Position numbers and translations under genes: made by a program | The notes under the pieces: generated by a model | What the model was told of the DNA's origin: nothing | The model's input: the letters and a program-made list of their open reading frames with translations, nothing else | The model's database searches: none | NCBI GenBank assembly: GCA_937923325.1 | Contig: CAKZUQ010000038.1 | Span: 1-64,000 of the forward strand | From: an uncultured Bacteriovoracaceae bacterium | Lineage (GTDB): Bacteria; Bdellovibrionota; Bacteriovoracia; Bacteriovoracales; Bacteriovoracaceae | Reading direction: 5' to 3' | DNA length: 64,000 nt | Shown here: piece after piece, positions 1 through 8,543 of the stretch | Layout of the letters: each line of letters opens with the position of its first letter | Numbering within the stretch: position 1 is the stretch's first letter

Positions 1-48
1 TGCGTTCATAGTTAAAGTTAAAAATGCTGTTAAAATTAAAGTTTTCAT
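1..48 (-). CDS. Partial gene, N-terminus of an exported protein
   Basis: Only the first 16 codons lie inside the window; the gene runs off the left edge. The visible residues (MKTLILTAFLTLTMNA) form the hydrophobic start of a signal peptide. A good ribosome binding site (AAAGGAG, complement of 54-60) lies 5-6 bases before the ATG. The function cannot be judged from what is visible. Confidence 0.7.
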   Translation of the reverse strand, partial: MKTLILTAFLTLTMNA

Positions 49-134
49 ATAATCTCCTTTTAGTTCTCTTGTAATTTATAATGCACATGAGATGCCAAAA
101 GTTATATATGCTAAGTTGTTGTTTTTAAGTATTA

Positions 135-159
135 TCAGTGTCAATACTTTATACACTGA
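135..159 (-). terminator. Weak hairpin after the exported Ppx/GppA gene
   Basis: Seven-base arms TCAGTGT and ACACTGA enclose an 11-base loop just beyond the stop of the Ppx/GppA-family gene. No uridine run follows, so this is a weak terminator, or an operator for the next gene, at best. Confidence 0.3.
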
Positions 160-162
160 CAA

Positions 163-1119
163 TTAATTAAGCAATAAGCCATCAGATAGATTTATATTTC
201 CACTAATTACTTTATCAATTTTTAAAGCTTTCATAAATCCAAGAACTAAAGCTAAATTACTAATAGATGTACTAGCGTATTTACTGCCAATCTCTTCATC
301 TGTAAGAACTCTTTGTTTATTAAGGAATTTTTCTAATTGATCCTGTGTATAGTAGTCTTCTCTATCCATGGCCTTCAAAATAGCTTTACTATGCACTCCA
401 CCGATTCCAATAACATCTACATCTTTTTTAGCGTAAAGTTTTTTAAAACCACTTGAAATGTCTTCTAAAGCATATTTTTGAGCATAATTTACAGATTCGA
501 TAACATCACTCTTTGAAAGAGGATTAGGAGAAGACTTTGAAGACTTTTGAACAGTCTTTAAAATGTACTCTCTAAATGGTACAGAGGCTAAATGACCTTT
601 ATATATTAGTTCTTTTGAATTTAACTTATAAACCATTTGCATGCTTCCACCACCAATGTCCCAAACAATATAGTTATTTGAGCTACTTAAAAGTCTTGCT
701 GCTTTATAGCCTAAAAGGGCTTCCTCTTTTTGCGTAATAATTTCAACTTTAATTCCGTGCTTATAAGCTTTTTCTAGAACTTTTTGTGTATTAGAAGAAG
801 TTCTAAAAGCACTTGTAGCAACGGCCCTAGTTTCTGCTACTTTATATTGTATAAGGGTTTCAGCGATTGATTTAAATGTGACATCTGCTTTTTCTATAAT
901 TTCAGAAGAAAATTTATTATCTTTTGATTTTTTAAGATCACTCTTGTACTCAACAGGGTAACCTTTATCTAATATTAATTTTAAGACTTTATTCTCACAT
1001 ATATCAACTTCTGCTATTTTTAATTTTGTTGCGCCAGAACCTATATCCAAACCAGCTCTATTAATCACACAATGAGAAAACGCACTCATGCTAAATATTA
1101 AAATCGCTAAAACTTTCAT
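163..1119 (-). CDS. Exported Ppx/GppA-family phosphatase-fold protein
   Basis: This is a 318-residue member of the exopolyphosphatase/guanosine pentaphosphate phosphatase family (ASKHA fold). Family motifs are present: phosphate loop DIGSG at residues 25-29, ATSAFR near 101-106, the catalytic acidic pair E132-E133 in KEEALLGY, DIGGGS at 154-159, and a late GIGG motif. The active site therefore looks intact. Unusually, the protein begins with a hydrophobic segment (residues 3-14) resembling a signal peptide, whereas typical Ppx/GppA proteins are cytoplasmic. It is also shorter than full-length Ppx, keeping only the two ASKHA subdomains. The start is supported by GGAGAGAAG just before the ATG. 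The gene begins about ten bases after the terminator of the upstream small gene, so its expression may depend on read-through. Polyphosphate or another phosphoanhydride as substrate is inferred. Confidence 0.8.
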   Translation of the reverse strand: MKVLAILIFSMSAFSHCVINRAGLDIGSGATKLKIAEVDICENKVLKLILDKGYPVEYKSDLKKSKDNKFSSEIIEKADVTFKSIAETLIQYKVAETRAVATSAFRTSSNTQKVLEKAYKHGIKVEIITQKEEALLGYKAARLLSSSNNYIVWDIGGGSMQMVYKLNSKELIYKGHLASVPFREYILKTVQKSSKSSPNPLSKSDVIESVNYAQKYALEDISSGFKKLYAKKDVDVIGIGGVHSKAILKAMDREDYYTQDQLEKFLNKQRVLTDEEIGSKYASTSISNLALVLGFMKALKIDKVISGNINLSDGLLLN

Positions 1120-1128
1120 CTTCTCTCC

Positions 1129-1157
1129 AAAAAAAAACCTTCTAATAAATAGAAGGT
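1129..1157 (-). terminator. Intrinsic terminator after the small secreted protein gene
   Basis: On the minus strand, arms ACCTTCT and AGAAGGT enclose a 7-base loop and are followed by eight or nine U residues. It ends the YD-repeat/small-protein transcript. The Shine-Dalgarno sequence of the next gene follows the U-run directly. Confidence 0.85.
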
Positions 1158-1182
1158 CTTATTAAACATCTTTTTTATTTTT

Positions 1183-1368
1183 TTACTTTGTTTCTGCAGC
1201 AGTGCCTTTTGACTCTTGAATCTTAGTTTCATCACTACTCTTATCAACAATCTGTCTATCGTCAGCACAAAGATCTGAACCAGAAGGAGAATCTGTATCA
1301 CCTTCAGCAAAAGCCGCAGTTAAGCTAAATAAAGATAAAATACATACTATTAGTGATAATTTTTTCAT
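1183..1368 (-). CDS. Small secreted acidic protein
   Basis: A 61-residue protein with a clear signal peptide (positive MKK start, hydrophobic 4-19, likely cleavage after AFA at 19-21). About 40 mature residues remain, rich in Asp, Glu, Ser and Lys, with a single cysteine. It lies 12 bases after the YD-repeat gene and is followed at once by a strong terminator, so the two genes probably share a transcript. I recognise no family. A partner or accessory of the YD-repeat protein is a positional guess. Confidence 0.65.
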   Translation of the reverse strand: MKKLSLIVCILSLFSLTAAFAEGDTDSPSGSDLCADDRQIVDKSSDETKIQESKGTAAETK

Positions 1369-1380
1369 AAAAACTTCCTA

Positions 1381-3036
1381 TTACATGTTTAAGTTAACGC
1401 CAGCAGGCTTAACTATAGTTAATAAATTCTGAAATGCTTGAGTTACTTGTAAAGCCATTTTATGTCCAGCTTTAGAGTCTACTCTTTTGATTTCACCATA
1501 GTTGTCATAAACAACATTAATTTTTCCAACCTTTGCCATAGCGATCTCAACAGGCTTACCAGAAGCATTATATTGAAATGACAAAATTCTTCTTTTTTTC
1601 GTTTTTACATTATTATCAACCATTTTAGTAATTTTACCTTTTCTGTCATAAACAAGTAAAACTGCTTGATTCGTTGAGTTTAAAGCTTTTACTAAATTAC
1701 CTTTCTTATCGTAGTTAAATTTAGTCCATCCCTTGTTATTTTTAACTTCAGAGATTTTGTTTACCTTCTTATCATACTTAATATAAACGAAATCACCCTT
1801 TGTTGAAGTTTTTTTCACTAACTGCCCGTTATCATTATAATCGAAAGCAGTTACATGTTTTCCTCTAGCGATTTTAAGTGGCAATCCACAACATTCAGAA
1901 TAAATTGTTTCAGTCTTAATGTTATTAATCTCAGTTAAAATTCTATAAGTATACCTTGCACCATCTGGCTTAGTCTTAATTTCATATTCATACCTATTTG
2001 TTACAGGCTCTCCGCTAAATCCTTTCTTTGATACAGAAGTCCAGTAGTGATCATTTGGTTTTTTAGGATCTGAACCATATTTGTAAGAAATAGCATCTCC
2101 ATTTCTATCTGTAATTTTAGAGATAAAAAATGTTTTTGGCTCATAATCCATTTTCATAGCATCTTCAGCAACACCCTTTTTTCTTGAAGGATTATAAACA
2201 ATTTTTGATAAGTTATGACTTCTATCGTAATTAAACTCATATTCATTACCTGCCAAATCTTTAGAGTAAACTAAATCTTTACCTTTATATTTAAATGTTG
2301 CTTTTTTATCACCAACAGACCATAGCTCTTTTATAAATCCATTTGAATACCAGCTAAAAAAGATTTGTTTTGCTTGAGAGTCTTTAATAGAAAATAATTT
2401 ATTCTTTTTATATTTGAATTCAGTAGTATAACCATTTTTTAGTTTTATTTTTGTAAGATTACCTTTTTTATCAAAATATTCTTTCTTCCCATCATTTGAA
2501 AATCTCAAATAACCAGACTTTGTAACCTTTACTCTTTGAATACCTCTTTGGTTTGAGAATAACTCAGATCCATCAGCAATTTTGGTAGAAATATTAAAAT
2601 TCTTTGCATATGCATGACGAAGGTCTGCATTTTTAACTAATCTTTTCATTAATAATTTTGCAGCATTTTCAGTAAGAGGTGATTTACTTTGGCTCCTCAT
2701 TGCTGAAATTATTTTTTCAGAAGCTGCAACTGGATCAACTTTACTTTTAGGACAGAATCTTGTCTTACCACCAGCTCCATGTTCATGAACAACAACACAC
2801 CCATCAGGACTAGTTGCTAAATTTGTTTCATATAGGTTTCCCCACCCAAAACCAAACCATCCAACACTTGTAGACTTAGAGTTATAAGTTCTAGTCATTT
2901 CTAACTTTTTTCCACCACCTGGAACAACGATATCAGTATAGGAAATATAAAAATTTCCGTTTTTCAGGTTAACACCAGCGTTAACATTCATCACCATAGC
3001 AATAGTTAAAAATATAATTAATTTAATACTCTTCAT
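1381..3036 (-). CDS. Secreted YD-repeat (RHS-like) protein
   Basis: A 551-residue protein. It has a signal peptide (residues 1-20, ending NVNA), then an N-terminal RHS-type domain (about 21-105: NGNFYISYTD, TRTYNSKS, GWFGFGWGNLYE) like the DUF6531 module that opens many RHS proteins. A long series of degenerate YD-type repeats follows to the end (motifs such as YDKKGNL, YDNYGE, YNDNGQL). It lacks a conserved C-terminal core and a variable toxin tip, and is far shorter than polymorphic-toxin RHS proteins. A surface or periplasmic structural role therefore seems likelier than a toxin, but this is inference. It lies directly downstream of the Tad operon with its own sigma-28-like promoter, and precedes the small secreted protein. 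Confidence 0.8.
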   Translation of the reverse strand: MKSIKLIIFLTIAMVMNVNAGVNLKNGNFYISYTDIVVPGGGKKLEMTRTYNSKSTSVGWFGFGWGNLYETNLATSPDGCVVVHEHGAGGKTRFCPKSKVDPVAASEKIISAMRSQSKSPLTENAAKLLMKRLVKNADLRHAYAKNFNISTKIADGSELFSNQRGIQRVKVTKSGYLRFSNDGKKEYFDKKGNLTKIKLKNGYTTEFKYKKNKLFSIKDSQAKQIFFSWYSNGFIKELWSVGDKKATFKYKGKDLVYSKDLAGNEYEFNYDRSHNLSKIVYNPSRKKGVAEDAMKMDYEPKTFFISKITDRNGDAISYKYGSDPKKPNDHYWTSVSKKGFSGEPVTNRYEYEIKTKPDGARYTYRILTEINNIKTETIYSECCGLPLKIARGKHVTAFDYNDNGQLVKKTSTKGDFVYIKYDKKVNKISEVKNNKGWTKFNYDKKGNLVKALNSTNQAVLLVYDRKGKITKMVDNNVKTKKRRILSFQYNASGKPVEIAMAKVGKINVVYDNYGEIKRVDSKAGHKMALQVTQAFQNLLTIVKPAGVNLNM

Positions 3037-3081
3037 CCTATTTTCCTTTTTTTATAAAGAAGATTTACTTAACCATAATGA

Positions 3082-3108
3082 TTATCGGTTAATTTGATTT
3101 AAATCTTA
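3082..3108 (-). promoter_or_regulatory. Sigma-28 (FliA)-like promoter before the YD-repeat gene
   Basis: The minus strand reads TAAGATTT, an 11-base spacer, then ACCGATAA. Against the enterobacterial FliA consensus TAAAGTTT-N11-GCCGATAA this is 6 of 8 and 7 of 8, with exact spacing. Transcription would start near 3075, about 40 bases before the ATG at 3036. The -35 element overlaps the end of the preceding tad gene. Confidence 0.55.
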
Positions 3109-4061
3109 ACTTTAATTATCTTAAAAATTAAAAAAATACCGATTCCATCTAAGACACAAGCGACAATAAACATTATAATTCCAACAGGATGACCAAACAT
3201 TTTACCAAGAAGAGTAGGATCGGATGCAGAAAAAACTCCTAATAATCCAAAAGGCATACACCCGATGATTAGTCCTTGAAACTTTCCTTGAGCAGTCATA
3301 GTTTCAATTTTTTGAAGTAAAGCAACTCGTTCCCTAATAACTTCACAAATGGTGTCAAATACTTCTGCTAAATTACCACCTGTCTCTCGTAAGATATTAA
3401 CAGAAGAAACAAACATTTGATTATCTTCAGTTGGAACTCTTTGAACTAAGTTTTCAAAAGCCTCCTCCAATGGAACTCCAATTTTTGTTTGTTGTAATAT
3501 TGTATTGAACTCTTGATTTATTGGAGCTGGAAGTTCATCTACAACCATACCAATTGACTGTGGTACGGATAGTCCCGCTCTAAGTCCATTTGATAGTAAT
3601 TGAAGGGCATCTGTCATTTGATAGCTATACTTTTGAATTCTGTTTTTCACCATTATATCCACAAGTGTTCTTGGTATTTTCCACCCAACTATACTTAAAA
3701 TTATTCCTAAAAATAATCCTAAGCCAATTTTTCCAAGAAGAGCACAAATACCGATCACGATAATAGAGACTCCTAAGCTTAAGAATACCAAAACGTAGGT
3801 AATTCGATTTGGTTCAACTTCAATGTGTAAAAGTTCAAATTTTGTTAATATATAATCTCGAGTACCAAATGTTTGATCTTCGATCCAAGCAAATAATTTA
3901 ATTGAATTTTTATAGGTATATAAAAAGAAGATGAGTCCAACGGTTAATGCTGTACCTGTTTTGCCAAGAACATCATTTAGGAAGCTAAAGCTTTCTGTCT
4001 TTTGGGCATAAGCACTAACAGAAGTCAGTAACAAATATATTAACATTAAAATCTTAGGCAT
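3099..4061 (-). CDS. tadB: Tad pilus inner-membrane platform protein (TadB/TadC type, GspF domain)
   Basis: Integral membrane platform protein of the type II secretion F family, on which the Tad pilus ATPase acts. The T2SSF domain covers about residues 145-270, with the characteristic sequence around GLRAGLSVPQSI and ETGGNLAEVF. Hydrophobic segments flank it: two near residues 80-130 and two near the C-terminus. The ATG at 4061 is preferred over a longer reading frame because the longer form would run far into the motor gene. From 4061 the overlap is 8 bases and an AGAGG site lies upstream. Typical Tad loci encode TadB and TadC as a pair; only one is seen here. The TadB or TadC assignment is not certain. 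Confidence 0.85.
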   Translation of the reverse strand: MPKILMLIYLLLTSVSAYAQKTESFSFLNDVLGKTGTALTVGLIFFLYTYKNSIKLFAWIEDQTFGTRDYILTKFELLHIEVEPNRITYVLVFLSLGVSIIVIGICALLGKIGLGLFLGIILSIVGWKIPRTLVDIMVKNRIQKYSYQMTDALQLLSNGLRAGLSVPQSIGMVVDELPAPINQEFNTILQQTKIGVPLEEAFENLVQRVPTEDNQMFVSSVNILRETGGNLAEVFDTICEVIRERVALLQKIETMTAQGKFQGLIIGCMPFGLLGVFSASDPTLLGKMFGHPVGIIMFIVACVLDGIGIFLIFKIIKVKI

Positions 4062-6150
4062 TGGTAAACAAACCTCTTGGTACTTTGTAGCCTTTTCGCT
4101 CCAAAGACTCAATGAACTTTGGAATAAATCCAGTGGCCATAAACTTACCAATAATTTTTCCTTGCTTACTCATTCCCTCTTGCTTATATGCAAATATATC
4201 TTGGAGGGTTATAACATCTCCTTGCATCCCACCTATTTCAGTAATATTCATAACTTTTCTTGAACCATCTTCAAGCCTTGATTGTTGAACAACCATATGA
4301 ACAGCAGATGCTATCATCTCTCTAATCGCACGAGGAGAAATTGGGACACCAGAATACTGTACAAGTGTTTCAAGTCTAGACATACAATCTCTTGGAGTGT
4401 TTGAATGGACAGTAGTCATAGAACCATCATGGCCTGTATTCATGGCCTGAAGCATATCTAAAGTTTCACCACCACGACATTCTCCAACAACAATTCTATC
4501 TGGTTTCATCCTAAGAGTTTGTTTTACAAGACATCTAATATCTACGGCCCCATCTCCTTCAAGTGAAGGTGGTTTCGTCTCTAGTCGAACAACATGATCT
4601 TGTGGAAAATCTAGTTCAGCTGAGTCTTCACAAGTAATTATTCTTTCATTAGAAGGTATAAATCCTCCCAACATATTAATTAGTGTTGTTTTACCTGAAC
4701 CTGTACCTCCAGAAACAACTATATTTCTATGAGCTTCAACAGAGATTCTTAAAAAGTCCGCCATAGCTTCCGTCATTGAACCAAAGTTAACTAGATCTTT
4801 ATATGTTAATCTATTTTCTGGAAATTTTCTTATCGTTATAGTTCCACCATCAAGTGCACAAGGCGGAATGATTGCATGTACTCTTGATCCATCAGCAAGT
4901 CTTGCATCAACATATGGAGTCTTCTCATCAATTCTCCTTCCGATAGGAGCAACAATTCTTTCAATGACGTTTAGAACTTGCCTGTCATTAGTAAATGTAA
5001 CTTCAGATTTTTTATTTTTTCCACTTTGTTCATAATAAATTTTATCTGGTCCAACAACCATAATTTCAGAGATAGTCTTATCAGAAAGCATATCCTCTAA
5101 TGGACCTAATCCTAAAGCTTCATCTAAGATTTGCTTCACGATATTATTCATATCTTCACGCGTATTAAGAATACCTTTAGTATCTTCTTTTCCAATTAAT
5201 TCGACTACCAACTTTTTTGTTTTTTCTCTTAAAATTATTTGAGCTTTTGGATCACTATCATCTTGTTTCTTTAAATCCATTTCCTCAACAAGAGATTTGT
5301 GAATTCTAGTTTTTAGATTTGTCCAAGGGTCCTTTCCTGGTCTAGCTGAACTCGAGGTAGTTTTTTTTATTTGAATATTTTCAGGTTTTTTTAATTTCTC
5401 TAAAACTTTTAATATATTCTTTTGCTTTAAAGTTCTAACAACTCCAGTAACTCCTTGAGAGAAAGGAGAACTTTTCGCAATTGCCATTACTGGACTTGAT
5501 GAACTAAGTGCTCTCATACAACTTTGATCATCCTTAGGTATCAATCCAAAAACGGGCTTTCCTATTTGTTTTCCAATTATGTCAGCTGTAACAGGGTGGC
5601 CTTTTTGAAACTGATTTAAAACAATTTGAATCATATCTTTTGGAAAGAGTTGAGTTATTAACTCGGAATATAATCTCTTTGATTGATTAGCTGCTAGAAG
5701 ATCTGGAGTTACAACAATAAAAATTAACGTTGAAAACTCTAAAGCTTTTAAAGCAAGTGGACTAAGCTCAGAGCCACCATCTACAATAGTTAATGGATAC
5801 AGATTTGTCATCGCTTTTAAAGACTTACCAAGACCTTCAACATCAATTTGCTCAGCTGCAATCGGATCATTTGGCATACCAATATAATGAACACCTAATT
5901 TATGTTGCCCAATAAATAAGTTAATTGATCTTGGATCTAAAGCTCCAGAGTACTCTGACAAGTCTTTAATATTTTTCTTAGACTTAATACCTGTTATGAT
6001 ATTTTGATCTCCACAGGCTCTATCATCAAAATCTAACAAAAGAGTCTTTTGCCTATTTTCAGCAGCAAAAGCGAAAGCTAAGTTTGCTGCAACTTGAGAC
6101 TTACCAACTCCGCCCTTTCCACCAATTAATGTTATAATATGTCCGGCCAT
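4054..6150 (-). CDS. Fused CpaE/TadZ-like ATPase and CpaF/TadA motor ATPase
   Basis: A 698-residue protein of two normally separate Tad components. Residues 1-245 form a MinD/CpaE-like ATPase with the deviant Walker A motif GGKGGVGKS at 10-18; the response-regulator-like N-terminus of classical CpaE is absent. After a linker rich in Ser and Lys, residues about 275-690 form a CpaF/TadA secretion ATPase: GPLEDMLSD and SEIMVVGPD in the N-terminal domain, Walker A GGTGSGKTT, an Asp/Glu-box region, Walker B around RIVVGE, and the TVHSN motif. It would place the assembly site at the membrane and power pilin polymerisation from one polypeptide. The start overlaps the cpaC stop (TAATG), so translation is coupled. 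The reading frame is continuous, with no sign of frameshift. Confidence 0.9.
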   Translation of the reverse strand: MAGHIITLIGGKGGVGKSQVAANLAFAFAAENRQKTLLLDFDDRACGDQNIITGIKSKKNIKDLSEYSGALDPRSINLFIGQHKLGVHYIGMPNDPIAAEQIDVEGLGKSLKAMTNLYPLTIVDGGSELSPLALKALEFSTLIFIVVTPDLLAANQSKRLYSELITQLFPKDMIQIVLNQFQKGHPVTADIIGKQIGKPVFGLIPKDDQSCMRALSSSSPVMAIAKSSPFSQGVTGVVRTLKQKNILKVLEKLKKPENIQIKKTTSSSARPGKDPWTNLKTRIHKSLVEEMDLKKQDDSDPKAQIILREKTKKLVVELIGKEDTKGILNTREDMNNIVKQILDEALGLGPLEDMLSDKTISEIMVVGPDKIYYEQSGKNKKSEVTFTNDRQVLNVIERIVAPIGRRIDEKTPYVDARLADGSRVHAIIPPCALDGGTITIRKFPENRLTYKDLVNFGSMTEAMADFLRISVEAHRNIVVSGGTGSGKTTLINMLGGFIPSNERIITCEDSAELDFPQDHVVRLETKPPSLEGDGAVDIRCLVKQTLRMKPDRIVVGECRGGETLDMLQAMNTGHDGSMTTVHSNTPRDCMSRLETLVQYSGVPISPRAIREMIASAVHMVVQQSRLEDGSRKVMNITEIGGMQGDVITLQDIFAYKQEGMSKQGKIIGKFMATGFIPKFIESLERKGYKVPRGLFTNA

Positions 6151-7658
6151 TATCTTTGCCTCTTTCTAAATTTCTTTCTAATTTTTTCAGTACCAGCTGA
6201 AGCTGATTCAATAATTTCAGGAGTTACAAAAACAACAAATTGAGTCTTTGATGTTGAGTAAGATTTACTCCTAAGTAAGTCAAATAAAGGACTTGTATCT
6301 TCACTTGACGCTGCTTCATCCCCTCCGCCAGGTCTGTCTTTATCATAATCTGTACTTGAAGTACTTTGAACAACTCCACCAATTGCAGCAGATTCTTTAG
6401 ACTTAACTGTAACTTCAGTACTTATAGAGTTACTTACACTAGTAGCTGTACCATCAGCAGTGTCAGCACCAGGAAGAGATACAGTTATTTTCAATTGCTT
6501 CAATTCAACATTTTCATTGGCCCCAATAGACGGAGTCGCAGAAAAGTCAAACGTCACATCTGCACTAGCCGCCTGTGTAAAATCACCACTTCCTACCGAT
6601 GTTGGAATACTATTATTCTTTACAATAGATCCAGTTGCACTTTCTTTAACAATAAACATCCCAGATTGAAGAACCCTTGCATAACCGGCTGACTTACCAG
6701 CAGATAGTTTTGGAAACAGATTTGAAATTGTTCCAGCTAGAGTATTGCTCTCACTAGTTCCAATCTCTCCTGAGTCAGTTTGTCCAAATGATAAGTTTCC
6801 ATTAGTACTAATACCTGGAGTCCATGAAAAACCAAATGCCTTTTGATAATTTTTAGTTAGCTCTACAAACTGAGCAGTTACTTTTATTAACTTTGATGGC
6901 GGTGGTGGATCTTTTTGTTCATTTACAGATATAAAATTCCGTATTTGATTTTTTGTTCTACCTGTAAAACCACTCCCACCACTTTGTACGGCCAAACTAC
7001 TTAAACTATCAGGCTTATATTGCTCAGCAACACTAAAAGCAAGTGTTTTTTTAGACTCTCCATTTACAACACCTTCAAGCCAAAAGTCTCCGTTAACAAT
7101 TCGAACTGTAACATCAGGCATATTATTTTTATTAATTTCTTCTTGCATTTTTCTAGCAATATATCTTTGTGCTTGGCTTGAAAGTTCAATTAACTTTAGA
7201 ACGTCAGGATAATTTGCTAAAACAGTATTAATCTTACCAATAACACCAGGAACAACAATCTCTCCTTCCACAACAACCTTTCCACCCTTGATTCCAATTT
7301 CAAGGCCTTCGACGTTACCAATTAATTCTCTTAACTCTCTTACTGTATTTGAAGAACCATCACTGGTCACAGTAACAATAAATATATCCTTTACTTCTCC
7401 AGTTGTGTCTCTAACAGTAACAGATGTCTTACCTTGTTTCACTCCTCTGAAAATGATTTCTTGCTTAGCTGGTGTTAAAAGAAGCTTAATTATGCTTTGA
7501 TTACCTATTTGAATTTTTGTACTATATTTATATTCAAGCCTTTTCATAACATCAATACCAATAGCAACTTCTAAATCAGTTTTTAAAGCCTCTTCAGTAC
7601 TTTGAGAAAAAGAGTAATTTATACTTAAGATGAGTGTTAATAAGAATACTATTTTCAA
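6150..7658 (-). CDS. cpaC: Tad pilus outer-membrane secretin (CpaC/RcpA)
   Basis: A 502-residue secretin forming the outer-membrane gate of the Tad pilus. It has a signal peptide (1-18), then the N-terminal pilus-secretin domain (about 30-100, with GKTSVTVRD). A BON-like domain (about 105-230) follows, including VEGEIVVPG and the repeat-like VNGDFWLEGVVNG. The C-terminal secretin domain (about 255-490) ends with FVVFVTPEII. The order after cpaB and before the motor gene is classic for cpa/tad loci. The C-terminal tail is basic (KKFRKRQR), which is unusual for the end of a secretin and might act beyond the last strand. The start is 10 bases after cpaB. Confidence 0.92.
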   Translation of the reverse strand: MKIVFLLTLILSINYSFSQSTEEALKTDLEVAIGIDVMKRLEYKYSTKIQIGNQSIIKLLLTPAKQEIIFRGVKQGKTSVTVRDTTGEVKDIFIVTVTSDGSSNTVRELRELIGNVEGLEIGIKGGKVVVEGEIVVPGVIGKINTVLANYPDVLKLIELSSQAQRYIARKMQEEINKNNMPDVTVRIVNGDFWLEGVVNGESKKTLAFSVAEQYKPDSLSSLAVQSGGSGFTGRTKNQIRNFISVNEQKDPPPPSKLIKVTAQFVELTKNYQKAFGFSWTPGISTNGNLSFGQTDSGEIGTSESNTLAGTISNLFPKLSAGKSAGYARVLQSGMFIVKESATGSIVKNNSIPTSVGSGDFTQAASADVTFDFSATPSIGANENVELKQLKITVSLPGADTADGTATSVSNSISTEVTVKSKESAAIGGVVQSTSSTDYDKDRPGGGDEAASSEDTSPLFDLLRSKSYSTSKTQFVVFVTPEIIESASAGTEKIRKKFRKRQR

Positions 7659-7668
7659 AAACTAAATC

Positions 7669-8472
7669 CTATTTCTTTTTGTTTTGTATACTAAAATATG
7701 CTTTCGCTTCTTGAGCATCTTCGCCCATGATGTCATATAGTTTTGTACTATTTATCCTCTCAATAGCTTTATCGTCATTATTTCTTAAAGAAACATGAAT
7801 ACCAGCATCTGTTTTAATTAAGAAAATCATTTTTTGAACTTGAAATGGAGTTAATTCTAAAGTGATAGTATTAAATCTTGTATAGTTTGTAAGGTTAAGA
7901 GATTTTACTTTTTTTTCGACTTGCATACCAACCAGAGGAAGTTCTTTTGTAACGTTTAATCCAGTTGCAAGTACATAAACATCTTGCAAAACTGTTTTAA
8001 CTTTCATTTTATCTTTTTTACCATTGGCATAGTCCACTAAAGTTAGAATATCAACTCTATCACCTGGCTTAATTAGCTTACTTACTAATTCTTCATCATT
8101 TAATCTTACAGAAAGAGCTCTTTTCCCGATACTAACTTGCCTTGAAAGACCAGTCCTTGAACCAGGATAGGTAATTCTTGGCTTTGTTATCTGTTCTCCA
8201 CTTTTTATAGGAACACTTGCAATTGTATTGTAAACTAGTTCTTCTTTATTAAACGCTCCTGGCATTTTATATTTAGAAGGAACAGTGACAACATGCACCT
8301 TAGTATCATCTATAAGATCTAATTCTTTAATATCTGTTTTTGCGACAACAACTGGAACCATATCACCATATGCTTCTTTAAACTTTGCTTCTTTACCATC
8401 AATATATGAACTAACCATAAAAACAGCTATTCCAGCAATTATAAGACTTAAGGTAAATGCTCTACTATTCAT
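7669..8472 (-). CDS. cpaB: Tad pilus assembly protein CpaB/RcpC
   Basis: A 267-residue periplasmic protein with one N-terminal membrane anchor (residues 7-24). It contains a SAF/CpaB domain (about 40-105, VVVAKTDIKELDLI and SGEQITKPRI), then the RcpC/CpaB domain (about 105-235, including ALSVRLNDEE and PGDRVDIL). Family members are thought to link secretin and inner-membrane parts of the Tad apparatus. It is followed closely by cpaC. The 71-base gap upstream (8473-8543) contains a tandem ACGATATAA sequence that could include an internal promoter, but no convincing -35 element. Confidence 0.9.
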   Translation of the reverse strand: MNSRAFTLSLIIAGIAVFMVSSYIDGKEAKFKEAYGDMVPVVVAKTDIKELDLIDDTKVHVVTVPSKYKMPGAFNKEELVYNTIASVPIKSGEQITKPRITYPGSRTGLSRQVSIGKRALSVRLNDEELVSKLIKPGDRVDILTLVDYANGKKDKMKVKTVLQDVYVLATGLNVTKELPLVGMQVEKKVKSLNLTNYTRFNTITLELTPFQVQKMIFLIKTDAGIHVSLRNNDDKAIERINSTKLYDIMGEDAQEAKAYFSIQNKKK

Positions 8473-8543
8473 AATATTCCTTTTATATCGTCTTTAATTA
8501 TATCGTAAGTTTCCAAAATCACATAAGGCGGCAAATATTCGTC

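Noticed and set aside
1116..1310. 64-codon minus-strand frame spanning a terminator
   Set aside because: It overlaps the small secreted protein in another frame and runs through the terminator hairpin.
6366..6692. Plus-strand reading frames opposite the CpaC secretin
   Set aside because: No ribosome site, odd composition, and fully opposite a well-identified secretin domain.
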